Positions 9,850-20,684 are shown, counted from the first letter of the stretch. The stretch is 64,000 bases of DNA from Nicotiana tabacum (GCF_000715075.1 NC_134089.1:65516697-65580696), one strand, 5' to 3'. Made by a program: numbers and translations. Notes: generated by a model not told the origin, from the sequence alone.

Positions 9850-10680
9850 ATTGTATGGACTTTACAACTCAAAGTGGAAAACATTTTCAAAGTGAGAATG
9901 AACGGGTGGTCAAAGTGGAAGATTTTGAACAAGAAGATGCAGCGCAAGTTGAGGTGCCAAATGTTGTTGAAGATGAAAGACTCCCGAAGAAGGTGAAAGC
10001 TCAAGAAGTGAGCCATGAAGAGGTTGAGGAAAAGGTAATAGAGGAACCAAAATATCTAGCCCCAATTCCTAGACCTTCCCCTCCTTTCCCTCAAAAACTA
10101 GCTAGAAGGGTTGATGATAGAAAACTAGAGAAGTTTTATGACATCCTAAAGCAATTATCGATGAACATTCTGTTTGTGGAAGCGTTTCAAGAGATGCCCG
10201 GTTTTGCTAAGTACTTGAAGGACTTGATCACTAAAAAGAAAACCACCAAGAATGAAGTGGTGAGTGTCACTCACTAGGTTAGTTCCATCAATGCAGCAAC
10301 CGTTATCCCAAAGAAAGAGGATCCAAAGTCTTTCACCGTTCCATGCACTATTGGATTGCGTGACTTTGTACGAGATCTTTGGATATGGGGCTGACATTAA
10401 CTTAATGCCTCTTGCTATCTACAAGCAAGCGGAATTAGGGATGTCTAGGCTTACAAGTGTGAGGTTGCAAATGGTCGACCGTTCGATAAAGCAACCGGTG
10501 GGGATAATGAATGATGTGCTTGTGAAAGTGTGAAAGTTTCTCCTCCCCGCCAACTTTGTTATTCTTGATCGTGCAGTTGATAAAGAGATCAATATCATCT
10601 TGGGGAGACCATTCCTTGCTACCATGAGAGCATTCATGGACTCGGAAAGAAATGAGATTAAAATTACGGGTTAATGATGA
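9850..10680 (+). pseudogene. Gag-Pol linker and aspartic protease, active site lost
   Basis: The linker (9855-10260) contains the lineage segment PRPSPPFPQKLARRVDDRKL, then KFYDILKQLSMNILFVEAFQ and MPGFAKYLKDLITKKKTTKN. It is close to the linker of the nested minus-strand element. The protease follows: INLMPLAIYKQAELGMSRLT, then RLQMVDRSIKQPVGIMNDVL, and after a stop [20 protein letters not shown]. In the related element the catalytic motif is [11 protein letters not shown]; here the same position reads GYGADINLMP, so the catalytic aspartate motif D-L-G-A-S is gone. The remaining text still defines the domain. Confidence 0.8.
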
Positions 10681-11184
10681 AGAAGTTACCTTCCAAGCAA
10701 GTAAGGGTATGAAATTTCCAAATGCATACAAAAGTATCTCTGTCATTGATGTTATTGAAGTGGTAGAGGATGAGTTTGAGGTAAGGATGGAAGAGTAATG
10801 CGTTGGTGAGTCATTGGCGGCAATTTTGATGAATTTTGATGGTAAGGACATAGAAGGATATGTGAATGGTGAATGCATTGGAAGGGCTTGGTTCCTACAC
10901 TTATGCACCAAAAAAGCTTTCGGTTGACTTAGAGAATTGAGTCACTCCTCCCGCTAAGCCTTCAATCGTCGAGCCGCCACAACTTGAGCTCAAGCCACAC
11001 CCGACGCACTTAAGGTATAAATTTCTTGGCTCTTATGAAACTCTACTAGTAATTGTTTCATCTTTGTTAAATGATGTGCATGTTAAAAACTTATTAGAGA
11101 GATTGAGTGATCATAGAGGGGCCATTGGTTGGGCTATAACAAATATTCGAGGGATTCCCTCTGACATTTGTGAGAACAAAATCC
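10681..11184 (+). pseudogene. Protease-RT connector, decayed
   Basis: This stretch translates in changing frames to the acidic connector between protease and RT (for example KPSIVEPPQLELKPHPTHLR after position 10945, and LSDHRGAIGWAITNIRGIP-like text near 11110). The latter is the conserved start of the Athila RT region. No uninterrupted frame remains. Confidence 0.6.
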
Positions 11185-11965
11185 AACTAGAGGAAGATAG
11201 CAAACCTTAGTGTGGAGCATCAAAGGATGTTAAATCCCTCCATGCGAGAAGTGGTGAAGTAAGAAATTATAAAGTGGTTGGCTGTCGGGGTTGTCTACCT
11301 TATTGTTGATAGTCCGTGGGTGAGTCCGGTGCAATGTGTGCCAAATAAGGGAGGCATGACCGTGATTCAAAATGACAAAAATGAACTCATTCCAATGAGG
11401 ATGATGATCGGGTAGAGAGTTTGCATTTACTACCGAAAGCTCAATAGTGCTACTTGCAAAGACCATTTCCCTATGCAATTTATTGATCAAATGCTTGATC
11501 GCCTAGCGAGGTCATTTTATTTCTTCTTGGATGGTTACTTTGGCTACAATCAAATCAACATAGCCTTGGAGGACCAAGAGAATATGAAATTCACATGTTC
11601 GTATCTTTGCTTTTAGCCGAATGCCATTTGGGCTACGCAATGCCCCGATTACATTTAAATGGTGCATGATGTCGATTTTCTCGAAAATGGTGAGGATTTC
11701 TTACAAGTATTCATGGATGACTTCTTTGTACTTGGTGATTTCTTTGAGCATTGCCTTGATAATCTTAGGCAAGTGCTCAAAAGATGATAGGAGACAAACC
11801 TTGTACTCAATTGGAAAATATGTCACTTTATGATGGACAAGGGTATTGTTCTTGGCCACAAGATCTCCAAGCAAGTAATTGAGGTTGATCGAGCAAAGAT
11901 TTAAGTAATTTTCAAGCTTCCTCCTCCCACTTGGGTCAAAGGTGTTCGAAGCTTTTTGCGACATG
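11185..11965 (+). pseudogene. Reverse transcriptase of plus-strand Athila/Tat-like element
   Basis: In shifting plus-strand frames the order is EIIKWLAVGVVYLIVDSPWV, SPVQCVPNKGGMTVIQNDKN, YYRKLNSATCKDHFPMQFID, then LDGYFGYNQINIALEDQENM, and VFMDDFFVLGDFF, where F-M-D-D is the catalytic YxDD box. After it come NLVLNWKICHFMMDKGIVLG and GHKISK. These are the RT blocks in normal order. Stop codons (for example after MMIG and in the F-F-C block) and one base-level frame change near 11610 break it. Confidence 0.85.
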
Positions 11966-11989
11966 TGGTTTCTATCGGTGATTTATCAA

Positions 11990-12400
11990 AGACTTCTCAA
12001 AGATTGCAAGCCCCATGTGCAAGATCCCTGAAAAGGATGGTAAATTTGTGTTTTATGAGAAGTTCATCAATGCTTTTGAAGAATTGAAAGCAAGGCTCAC
12101 CAAAACACCTATTATTATCACACCCGACTGGTCTCTTCCATTTGAACTCATATGTGGAGTCAGTGGTATGGCTATTGGGGAAGTTCTTGGTCAGCGACAT
12201 AACAAAATTTTTTATCCCATCTACTATGCAAGAAAGATACTCAATGGCACACAAATTGATTACACCTTAACTGAGCAATAACTTCTTGGCATTGTCTATG
12301 CATTTGAAAAATCTCGGGCCTATTTGTTTGGATCTAAGGTGATAGTCTACATCGATCATACTGCTCTCTACTACTTTATGATGAAGAAGGATCCTACATT
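11990..12400 (+). pseudogene. RNase H domain, first part
   Basis: Plus-strand frames give NAFEELKARLTKTPIIITPD, WSLPFELICGVSGMAIGEVL, GQRHNKIFYPIYYARKIL, a stop at the usual EKE position, and FEKSRAYLFGSKVIVYIDHT followed by ALYYFMMKKDPT. The first catalytic aspartate, normally in CDAS, reads CGVS here and is lost. The domain is cut after codon PT at 12400 by a solo LTR and resumes in the same frame at 13844. Confidence 0.8.
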
Positions 12401-13838
12401 TGTCAGGACCCAAACCGATTGGCCGCGACGGGTGCCAGAGTCCTACCTGTCAAACACCCCTAAGCATGCGTCTAAGCTATAAACCTAATTAACATCTGCT
12501 GAATACAAGAATAACATACATGAGGGAAACCTACCCAAAAGGCCGCTCTAGAAAACTATATACTCATAACTGAAAGCCAACACGGCTACGTACTATCCAA
12601 CTATACATAACTGTTTACAGACCTCTAGTCGAAATACAACGGTACAAAGATAGGACTGAGTCATGTCATACCCATGTATATATACAAACATATCGTACCA
12701 AAATCAAAATATACCACGGGCAATATCATCAATATATACCAACTGATCAGGTGGTGGTGCGTATATAACGCCGTAACCTTTTTCCCATATCCCATATATA
12801 TACACACACATATATATATGTGTATATAACGCCATCTGGTCATAGGTCAATGCACATGTATAAATGAATGGAGTGCATGAAAAATATGTAATAATCTTAA
12901 TATTCCTTTCGGATAAACTTTTTCAACTGCATATTATTCTTAGACCCATGAACAGAAGATATAATAATATGTCACATGGGGAGTCAAGAACATAGAGACC
13001 CCGGGTATTTCTATGAATAAAGTCGTTTATGAAAACTGTGTGTTTGCTCGTTTCTTCTGTATAATTTGGATCATACCAAAAAGAAAGAAGGCATGGCCTG
13101 TAGTGAGGAAAATTCGTATGATATTCATGGAAAAAGTTGCACCGTACTTCTTTAGAACCGCAAAATTTCTCTACTGCTAAAACTCTAAAAATTCTCGCTG
13201 GAATTATTGGAATTGTAGAAGTCACATTGCTAAGGTATAAATCTGATCTTAAGTGATTTTGAGAATGAAGGTTGAAGGAATTATAAGGAGGGATAACGTT
13301 CTTTTTACTTTTTAATTGAAAGACTTTGATATACAAAGTCTTGGAAATGAAAAGAATAGGTAAGCTTATGACACCTAATCAAGGAATGACTCTTAGTCAT
13401 TTCCTAATAGCATGGCTAGTTGCTATGTGGGGATGGGGGTGGGATATTAAATTTTTATCCACTTATTAGGTAATTAGGTAATGCCCCGTTACCCGATAAT
13501 TAACCAATTACCCGTAAAATTAAGAATTGTCTCAAATTACTTAAAATTATACTTATATAAATATACTTTATACATCATATTATCACGGTCATATGGTTAC
13601 TTGTATCGTACTAGTCCATAAGTATCGGGTATTATAGCCCGGACTGTATTTAATCCCAAATCGACATCGTTCAACGAAACTCATTTTCTTTAATTCGTGT
13701 ACCCTTTCCTTTATGGCACTTACTTATTGCTTATTATAAATAGAATAAATATGCTAACTTCAAGATAATCCCATCCCTGAGTTTATGTTAATTTACTAAA
13801 GACGAAACTTTAACGTACAAAAAACGCGAGATGTAACA
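12401..13838 (-). mobile_element. Solo LTR inserted in RNase H
   Basis: This 1,438-base sequence with TG...CA ends starts TGTCAGGACCCAAACC on plus and starts TGTTACATCTCGCG on minus. The flanking five bases are ACATT (12396-12400) and AAATT (13839-13843), a target duplication with one change. Removing the insert restores the RNase H frame (KKDPT/K then [13 protein letters not shown]). It has no interior. Its text around GATCAGGTGGTGGTG (12736) and the doubled TATAACGCC near 12760 and 12830 is shared with the LTR at 31206, so both are one family in the same, minus, orientation. A TGTGTATATA/TATACACACA inverted repeat lies at about 12798-12828. Confidence 0.88.
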
Positions 13839-14030
13839 AAATTGAGATTGATTAGGTGGGTTATTTTGTTACAAGAGTTTGACTTTGAAGTCAAATATCG
13901 GAAAGGAACAGAAAATCAAGTTGTAGATCACTTATCTAGGCTTAAAGAGGAAGGGAGACCAAAAGAAGATCTTAAAATTAATGATGTTTTCCCCGATGGA
14001 CACCCTTTTGAAATATCCAGCACCTGAACT
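13839..14030 (+). pseudogene. RNase H C-terminal part
   Basis: The frame resumes exactly after the solo LTR with [20 protein letters not shown] and [20 protein letters not shown]. This is the end of the Ty3 RNase H region, with the conserved DHLSR motif, and leads into the spacer before integrase. It runs without a stop to about 14026. Confidence 0.85.
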
Positions 14031-14862
14031 CCTTGGTATGCCGACATCGCTAACTTCTTGGTTAGTTATGTTATCCCCGATGAATTGGAAACTTATCAAA
14101 ATAAAAAGCTTTTGCGGGATTGTAGGCAATACTATTGAGAGCAAAAGTGCTTCAAATTGGCTATTATTGGCCATCGATCTACTACGATGCGAACCTAATG
14201 GTCAAGGGATGTGATCATGTCAAAGACAAGAGTCAATTTCTAGAAGGTATGAGATGCGTATGAATTTCGTGATGGATGTAGAGATCTTTGACGTGTGGGG
14301 GATAGATTTCATAGGTCCCTCCGTAAGCTCTTACAACATGACATATATCTTGGTAGCAATAGATTATGTCTCAAAATGGGCCGAAGCGGTTGCCTTGCCA
14401 AACAATGAGGCAAGAAGTATAACCGCCTTCTACATATTTACTCAATTTGGAACCCCAAGGGCCATCCTAAGTGATGGTGGTTCTCACTTTTGCAACAAAT
14501 ATTTTGTAGGGTTGCTCAAGAAATATGGAGTTAAGCACACCCCTTATCATCCTCAATCAGGCGGTCAAGTTGAAGTCACCAACCGAGAGATCAAAAACAT
14601 TCTAGGAAAAACTATTAATGCAAACCAGACTAACTGGTCAAGAAAGCTAGATAATGCGTTGTGGGCTTATCAAACTGCATTTAAGACACCTATTGGCACC
14701 TCACTTTACCGGTTGGTTTTTGGTAAGACTTGCCACTTGTTTGTGAAGCTTGAATACAAAGCCATGTGGGTGTTGAAAAAGTTAAATCTTGACTGGGCCA
14801 AAGCTTCTAATCTAAGGATGACACAACTCGATGAGATGAAAGAGATCCATTTCCATGCTTAT
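14031..14862 (+). CDS. Integrase core of plus-strand Athila/Tat-like element (cut by insertion)
   Basis: From 14254 an open frame of about 203 residues encodes the catalytic core. It shows [11 protein letters not shown] (first D), [14 protein letters not shown] (second D) and [15 protein letters not shown] (catalytic E), so the DDE triad is visible. It then continues into [20 protein letters not shown]. Upstream, 14031-14253 keeps only parts of the spacer and of the zinc-binding HHCC region (its last part reads like CDHVKDK), and most of that domain has been deleted. At 14862 the frame is cut by the nested element. It resumes at 26222 as ENATMYIERM after HFHAY, as in intact family members. 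Integrase would insert element cDNA into host DNA. Confidence 0.85.
14858..14862. repeat. Target site duplication CTTAT, left copy
   Basis: CTTAT here is repeated at 26217-26221, immediately outside the TG...CA ends of the nested minus-strand element. The host integrase frame is continuous if one copy is removed. Confidence 0.95.
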
Positions 14863-15230
14863 TGATCGAAGCCTACTCTGAACTACTATTGAGTAGCGAG
14901 AGAGGGTCGAAGTACCTTAAACCCGATTTAGGGTCGGGATCAATTTTCACAGAGAGCTAGATGTTGGAGTCGGGTATCTATCTAATTTAGAGTTGGGTAT
15001 GTGTTCCAAATTACACTTCTAAAATTTTTTAGATTTTTGTTTTACTTCTACTTTTATCAAACTACAATGGTAAATTAAACTAGAATAAGCTAAGAGTAAA
15101 ATGTTGCGGGTTGTTCAAATGGTTTAAAAGGCACTAGGGTAGTGACTTTCGCCTAGGTGGTCAATTGACGGATACTTGAGTCTAAGGCATGATTGCCATA
15201 TTTGGGGAGTATGATATAACTGTTGCACGA
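14863..15230 (-). repeat. Truncated 3' LTR of nested element
   Basis: 14863-15230 matches 24682-25050 nearly base for base (TGATCGAAGCCTAC, CCGATTTAGGGTCGGGATCA, GTTGGAGTCGGGTATCTAT, GGCATGATTG, GTTGCACGAT). Similarity stops sharply after GCACGAT. The missing part includes the U3 promoter and repeat array. Confidence 0.93.
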
Positions 15231-15919
15231 TCATTGGGAAGAACCACCGGGTTCACACAAACTCCACCTTTGGAAAGAACCGTGGCATTAAGAAAATCAA
15301 AGGCTTATTGCAAACTTTCAAAACAAGAAGCTACGAAAATAAATAAGAAGCTAAGAACGAAAAATTGCAGAAAGTAAAATGAATATATACAAGATGGGAT
15401 TTGTCGAATATACAATATATGGGATGAATATGTACAATGTAACATAACTTTATATACAGACCCAACGTAAAATAAAAGTACGCAAAATGTAACGAAATGT
15501 TAAAATTATATACAAACCAAAGATGAAAAATAAAGAAAGCCTAAAAACTGTCAAATATATACAATAATCCAAATCCATAAAAGTAGGGCCTACCCCCCTC
15601 AAATGAAAGTTGGCATTGTCCCCAATGCCGACTAAACTAAATAAGCACCAAAAAGAAAAGGGAAAAGGATATAGAGACTCCCTATGGCCCGTCTGCCTGC
15701 ATGGGCTCCTGAGTGGTCCCTGGGTCCTCACTGTGCTCGGGAACCTCAGACCGGTTCCCTATGACCTGCTGCTCTGTTGCTGGGACCTGGGCCTTGACTT
15801 GGACAGGCTCTTGAGGTGCATCTTGTGGCTGACTAGAGGAGGCCTCCATGGGTCTGCCAACTGGATGACTGCATCGTCCACTCTGGGAATCATCCTTTTT
15901 TTTTGGGAGGCCTCTGGGA
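15231..15919 (-). other. 3' non-coding region of nested element with purine tract
   Basis: Between the extra ORF and the truncated LTR the minus strand reads GGGGACAATGCCAACTTTCA then TTTGAGGGGGG (about 15637-15593), the Athila-type GGGGACAATG...GGGGG segment. This is followed by T-rich sequence down to 15231. The G-run resembles a polypurine tract, though the LTR it would prime is now truncated. No coding signal is seen. Confidence 0.6.
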
Positions 15920-17687
15920 CTACTCAGACTTGGGACGAGCTGATGGTACTGGGTCCTGTAGCAATAAGTCCAAAGGTAGATGATCTGCCTTCATCCTATC
16001 AACATCAGCCCTCAGCGCCTTTATGGACTCCTTGGAATCCCGTGTCTTCCTCAACTTCTTCTGCTCCTTAGCAAGCTTCTTGAGAGCCTTGCTGTGTGAA
16101 TCAACTGCATCTGTGAGTACCTTCTGAGTGTCAAGGATTTTCTTTTGGTTGGCCAGAATCTCCTTGAGGGCATCCTTTATGGACTATGGGACCTGTGGAG
16201 GCGTAGGTGCCGACTGAGCTCAACTGTAGTAGTGAGAAAAGACAACTTGGATGACGTTGTCTGCATCCAGTTGTTGATACTGAGAAGAGCCTGGCTTAGT
16301 CGGTATGTAGTCACTAGATAAGCTCGGGAAGAGGGTATCTCGAGATCTGCTAAAGTGGATGGACCAGGAGGAATGTCTGTGGAAGTGGAGGCAGGCTGAG
16401 TAGGAGTCACTACCACAACTGGCTCTTCAGATTAGCCAGTTGGAGCAGTAGTTGTTCCCTTGAATTTCTTGCTCTTTGGGTTGTCATCACCCTGCATACT
16501 GTACCATGAGAACGGGGCCTTCACTTTTACCTTTATATCAAATGGCCTCTTTTCAACTTTGAGGTCCCTGAAGTACATGGTCAAGAAGCTATGGAAGGGG
16601 TAGTTTTTGTTACCCTAACTGACTACCTGTGTAATTACCGGAGACATTACCTTCCCGATATTAATCGGGTGCCCCGCCATGATCGATGCCACCAAAACTT
16701 CCCGATGAAGAGGTAGGGAGTTGTCATGAGTAGTGGGGTCCAATCTGCTGCACACAAATGTTTCCCATCCCTTGGCTTTGAAATTTAGACATCTTCTCAA
16801 AATTTTCACTCCCGCATTTAGCCAATCAGGGGTGGTACCTGGGATTTCCAGATACTGTGCCAACCAGGGACGGACCTCCTCACCCAATTCCATCTTTTCC
16901 ATATACAGTTCCTCATCTTCCTTATTAAACCCGAGGTAATCATTTATTGTTTTCCAGTCAAAAAACACCTTCAGATTTCGCACCTTGGTTGCTTTTGTGG
17001 CCTTTTTGATGTGGGCAACATTGGTATGGAATTCCTTGCCAGGTGCTCGTTTTCATCCTCACAGTTGTTCAAGAAATACTCCCAGCCAACTCTCTCCCAA
17101 AACTGCCTCCTCACATTTGGATTGTGAGGTAATAAGTCTCTATCAACAAAGCTCCTCTCCGGGATCAACTTCCTCACCGGCCACCATTCTCTAAATTTGT
17201 GATAAGCTACCTCACTCACAAACTGGTCTTGCCACACTTTCGGGTTTCTAGTTAGTTCTACCCCACCAACCTGGAGCTCACCCCCTTCTCCTACTACCTC
17301 TTCTCCTACTGCACCCTCTCTGGATAATGAAGCTATGGGAGAGGTGGAGTATTCATCCCAACCGCCTTCAGCTGAGCCCTCAGATGACCTAGAAGATACA
17401 TTTACTGACGCTTGGGCATCAGGGGTAGTGGGAGGAGTGTCATTTAGTCTGTTTCTCTCCATCCAGTCAGGGATGTACTCTGGGATTGAGTCTGAAGATA
17501 TCTCCCAGGAGGGATCATACTCACTCCTAGACATGTCAATGGCCCTATCAGCATCTCTAACAATCCTCCTCATGTTTTTAATGTTTTGCCGGGCTTGAAT
17601 AGTCAATCTTACCATTTTCTGTTTCCCTCCCCGAGAGGATTCTACTCTGCCTGGTTGTTTAGAGCCCTTGCCCCTTTGTTTCACCAT
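15920..17687 (-). pseudogene. Extra ORF downstream of integrase (plant transposon protein type), frameshifted
   Basis: On the minus strand, ATG at 17687 gives MVKQRGKGSKQPGR, a basic start, then an acidic serine-rich region. A conserved globular segment follows: FREWWPVRKLIPERSFVDRD, RQFWERVGWEYFLNNCEDEN and, after a one-base shift near 16975, VRNLKVFFDWKTINDYLGFN, RPWLAQYLEIPGTTPDWLNA, GWETFVCSRLDPTTHDNSLP. After another shift come a proline/serine linker, LSQALLSINNWMQTTSSKL, and a C-terminal coiled coil (lysine-rich KEQKKLRKTRDSKESIKALR) to a stop at 15920-15922. I recognise it as the protein often annotated in Solanaceae as a putative plant transposon protein. The position is that of env-like ORFs in Athila, but no signal peptide or membrane segment is evident. 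Function unknown. Confidence 0.75.
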
Positions 17688-17690
17688 TGT

Positions 17691-18328
17691 CTGCAAACAA
17701 GTTCAGGTATACTTTGTCAGTATCAGTAGATTCAATTTAGTTCACAGTTGTAAAAGAATAAAGGTTGCAGAAATCATACAATGCGGACCGCACAAAATGG
17801 AGTGCTGCCGCACAGAGGTCAATGTGGTCCACATAAAATGTCAATGCGGTCCGCACAGAGGTGAGGTTCAGACTACCCACTCTCTGAACAATTACTTTGT
17901 GGACCGCACAAAATGACATTGTGGTCCGCATTGAGGCACCACGAACCGCAGAAAAATGCAATGCGGCCGCGGTCCTTGAAGACCAGGCCTCAAGAATTTC
18001 AGCAATGCGGTCCGTACAAAATGTTATTGCGGACCGCACAAGGTCTCTGCAGACCGCACAAAAACCACTACGGTCCGCACTGAGTGCCCAGTTGCGGCAC
18101 TAACTTACGGTTTAAAATCATTTGCTTTTAAGTCTAATCTTTCACCTTAGTAAGGTTCCTAAGTGATTGCCCATTGTTTTTAACCACCTAATTCTACTTT
18201 AATCAAAGAATTAATTACCCTAACCTAATCAATTTAAGAAAATATGGGAATACTAAAATAAGAGACAAGAAAAACAAAAAGTAAAGGAGAATAACAAAAT
18301 TAAAGCAATTAAAAAGAAGTTAAGTTAC
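17691..18328 (-). other. Candidate 5' intron of the extra ORF
   Basis: On the minus strand a donor-like CGACTG/GTAACTT lies at 18329/18328 and an acceptor-like TTGTTTGCAG/ACA at 17692-17691, three bases before the ATG at 17687. The 638-base interval contains one of the two GCGG arrays (about 17780-18090). This is inferred from consensus sites only; no transcript evidence is available here. Confidence 0.4.
17780..18090 (-). repeat. GCGGACCGCA array, proximal copy
   Basis: Units of the type ATGCGGTCCGCACA, GTGGACCGCACAAAATG, TGCGGCCGCGG and TTGCGGACCGCACA recur with about 25-30 base spacing, alternating GGACC and GGTCC orientations. This cluster is the part nearest the extra ORF and lies in the proposed intron. 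Confidence 0.85.
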
Positions 18329-18455
18329 CAGTCGTGAGATGAAATGAAGATTAATGAATCCAAGCAATTAATTACGAGCAACAGGGGTGACGAACAATGC
18401 TTTAAGAGTTCTGAGAGTTCAAAGATCAAAAAGTGTAAAAGGAGGGCCTCAAATA

Positions 18456-18464
18456 CTATTTATA
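18456..18464 (-). promoter_or_regulatory. Candidate internal TATA box
   Basis: TATAAATAG on the minus strand lies about 35 bases downstream of a GCGG array (18496-18715), the same order and spacing as in the element's own LTR, where TATAAATAG is at 25630-25622. It is about 770 bases upstream of the extra ORF start. This suggests a private promoter; it is an inference from sequence. Confidence 0.5.
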
Positions 18465-18495
18465 GAAAAGGACCTGGGGCCCAGCTTACCAACCC

Positions 18496-18715
18496 AGTGC
18501 GGACCGCACAAAATGGACTGCGGTCCGCACTACACAACATGCTCCAAGTTTGAGAAGGCAACTCATTATGGTCCGCACAAAATATCATGTGGCCACAGTG
18601 GTCCACTGCAGACCACACAAAATGTAATGCGGCCGTGGTGGCAAACTTCAGAGAGTTGGACATTTCCCCCTTCACCAGTGCAGTCCGCACTAAATGTAGT
18701 GCGTCCGCATTGACA
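18496..18715 (-). repeat. GCGGACCGCA array, distal copy
   Basis: Motifs GTGCGGACCGCACAAAATG, CTGCGGTCCGCACT, ATGGTCCGCACAAAAT, ATGCGGCCGTGG and GTGCGTCCGCATTG recur over 220 bases. On the minus strand the array sits immediately upstream of the candidate TATA box at 18464. Confidence 0.85.
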
Positions 18716-18912
18716 ACTTCAGAGACCTAAACACTTTTTCCACTACGTCCTACACTGCATCAACACAATCATGTAGCATCTCACAACCAGTTAGTCCAAA
18801 AATAAATCCTATACTACCATGAAAATCAAAGAAAAACAAGAAGAAAAACACATGGGTTGCCTCACAAGAAGTGCCTGATTAACGTCGCGGCATGACGTAG
18901 GTTACCATCAAA

Positions 18913-19400
18913 TCATTTGAGATGAAGAAGTGCCACCACGTGGCTGTCATCAATTTTTCCCAAGTAGTGCTTGACCCTATGCCCATTCACTCTAAAAACT
19001 TCCCCATTTTTGTTCTTTAAATCAAGAGCACCAAACGGGGTCACACATACCACTTCAAAAGGTCCACTCCATTTTGATTTAAGCTTTCCCGGAAACAGAC
19101 GTAACCGAGAGTTGAACAAGAGAACCAAATCACCAACTTTGAACTACTTGCTACAAGCATATTTATCATGAAGGTACTTCATCTTGTCCTTGTACAAGGA
19201 TGAACTAGAGTAGGCATGGAATCAGAATTCATCAAGTTCATTAAGCTACTCCATACGAAGATTGGCTGCAACATCCTATTCAAGATTTAGCTTCCTCAAA
19301 GCCCACATGGCCTTGTGCTCTAATTCGACCGGTAGATGACAAGCTTTCCCAAACACCAACCGATATAGAGACATACCAATCGGAGTTTTGTAAGCAGTCA
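18913..19400 (-). pseudogene. Integrase C-terminal region of nested element
   Basis: The last open frame, 19128-18913, reads [40 protein letters not shown] and [20 protein letters not shown]. This is the lineage's SH3-like C-terminal integrase domain, with the conserved R.FPGKL.SKW.GPF box and NG.R.K.Y end. Upstream (19130-19397) the family text from YKTPIG to the HAYE.A. helix is present, but stop codons at 19146 and elsewhere separate it from the core. Confidence 0.82.
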
Positions 19401-20684
19401 TATAAGCCCATAAAGTGTCATCCAACTTCTTTGATCAATCGGTCCTATTGGCATTGATCGTCTTTGACAATATGCTTTGGTTTCCCTGTTGGAGACTTCA
19501 ACTTGACCACTTGCTTGAGGATGATAAGGAGTAGACACTTTTTGATTGACACCATACTTTGAAAGTAAAGTGTCAAAAGCTCTATTGCAAAAATGAGACC
19601 CCCCATCACTTATGATTGCACGAAGAGTACCAAACCTTGTAAAAATGCTCTTTCTGAGAAATGCAATAACACTCCGGGCCTCATTGTTGGGCAAAGACAT
19701 GGCTTCAACCCACTTTGAAACATAGTCCACTGCCACAAGAATGTATGTGTTCCCACACGAGCTAACAAACGGACCCATAAAATCAATACCCCATACATAA
19801 AAAATATCAATCTCAAGGATGGTATTGAGAGGCATCTCATCTTTCTTTGAAAGTCCACCCGCTCTTTGGCATTCGTCGCATCTCTTCACAAAATCACCCG
19901 CATCTTTGAACAAAGTTGGCCAATAAAACACACAACTAAGAACTTTATAAGCCGTCCTCGCCCCGCCATGATGGCCACCATAGGGAGAAGAATGACAAGC
20001 CTCTAATATACTCAATTGCTCTTCCTCTGGGACACACCTTCGGATCACACCATCCGAGCAAATCTTGAACAAGTACGGCTCATCCCAATAGAAATCCAAA
20101 CTATCCCGCTTGAGCTTCTTCCTTTGGTTAGAAGAGAGCTCACTCGACATTATACCAGTCAAAAGGAAATTAGCAACATTGGCACACCATGGCATATCAT
20201 TCATCGACACCGAAAGTAGTTGTTCGTCGGGAAATAAATCATTGATCTCTAGGCCATCATGAGGCCTCCCCTCTTCCTCCAAGCGGGACAAGTGGTCCAC
20301 CACTTGGTTCTCACTACCCTTCCGGTCCACAATCTCCAAATCAAATTCTTGAAGTAACAAGACCCATCGTATCAGTCTAGCTTTGGAATCCATCTTCGTC
20401 ATCAAGTACCGGAGTGTGGCATGGTGGCTATGAATAATAACCTTAGTACCCATAAGATACGACCGAAATTTTTCCATTGCAAACACAATAGACAAAAGTT
20501 CTTTCTCGGTCACTGTGTAGTTCACTTGAGCATTATTCATTGTCTTGCTCGCATAGTACACCAGATGAAACATTTTGTTCACTCTTTGACCCAAAACTTC
20601 CCCAACCGCAACATCGCTCGCATCACACATGAGATCAAAGGGAAAGCTCCAATTAGGTGCGGTAATGATAGGAGTGGTGGTCAA
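19398..20684 (-). CDS. RNase H-integrase part of pol, 428-residue open frame
   Basis: The longest open frame in the window. Near the start [20 protein letters not shown] carries the first RNase H aspartate (CDAS), then [20 protein letters not shown] (catalytic E) and HHATLRYLM. In place of the usual IYTDH the text is IIHSHHA, so the aspartate of that motif is lost. RNase H ends near [12 protein letters not shown] (about residue 160). Integrase follows: the HHCC finger ([19 protein letters not shown], then CDECQRAG), and the core with GIDFMGPF (D), [13 protein letters not shown] (D) and [12 protein letters not shown] (E). The frame fails shortly after the catalytic glutamate by a frameshift. 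It degrades the RNA strand of the hybrid and inserts cDNA. Confidence 0.93.
   Translation of the reverse strand: MTTTPIITAPNWSFPFDLMCDASDVAVGEVLGQRVNKMFHLVYYASKTMNNAQVNYTVTEKELLSIVFAMEKFRSYLMGTKVIIHSHHATLRYLMTKMDSKARLIRWVLLLQEFDLEIVDRKGSENQVVDHLSRLEEEGRPHDGLEINDLFPDEQLLSVSMNDMPWCANVANFLLTGIMSSELSSNQRKKLKRDSLDFYWDEPYLFKICSDGVIRRCVPEEEQLSILEACHSSPYGGHHGGARTAYKVLSCVFYWPTLFKDAGDFVKRCDECQRAGGLSKKDEMPLNTILEIDIFYVWGIDFMGPFVSSCGNTYILVAVDYVSKWVEAMSLPNNEARSVIAFLRKSIFTRFGTLRAIISDGGSHFCNRAFDTLLSKYGVNQKVSTPYHPQASGQVEVSNRETKAYCQRRSMPIGPIDQRSWMTLYGLI

Noticed and set aside
15189..15377. 62-residue plus-strand frame spanning the truncated LTR junction
   Set aside because: It runs from the LTR into the element 3' non-coding region and resembles no protein.
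17780..18715. Regularly spaced GCGG motifs considered as a CRISPR array
   Set aside because: Units are degenerate palindromes with variable spacing and no unique spacers of equal length; the sequence is a plant retrotransposon and has no cas genes.
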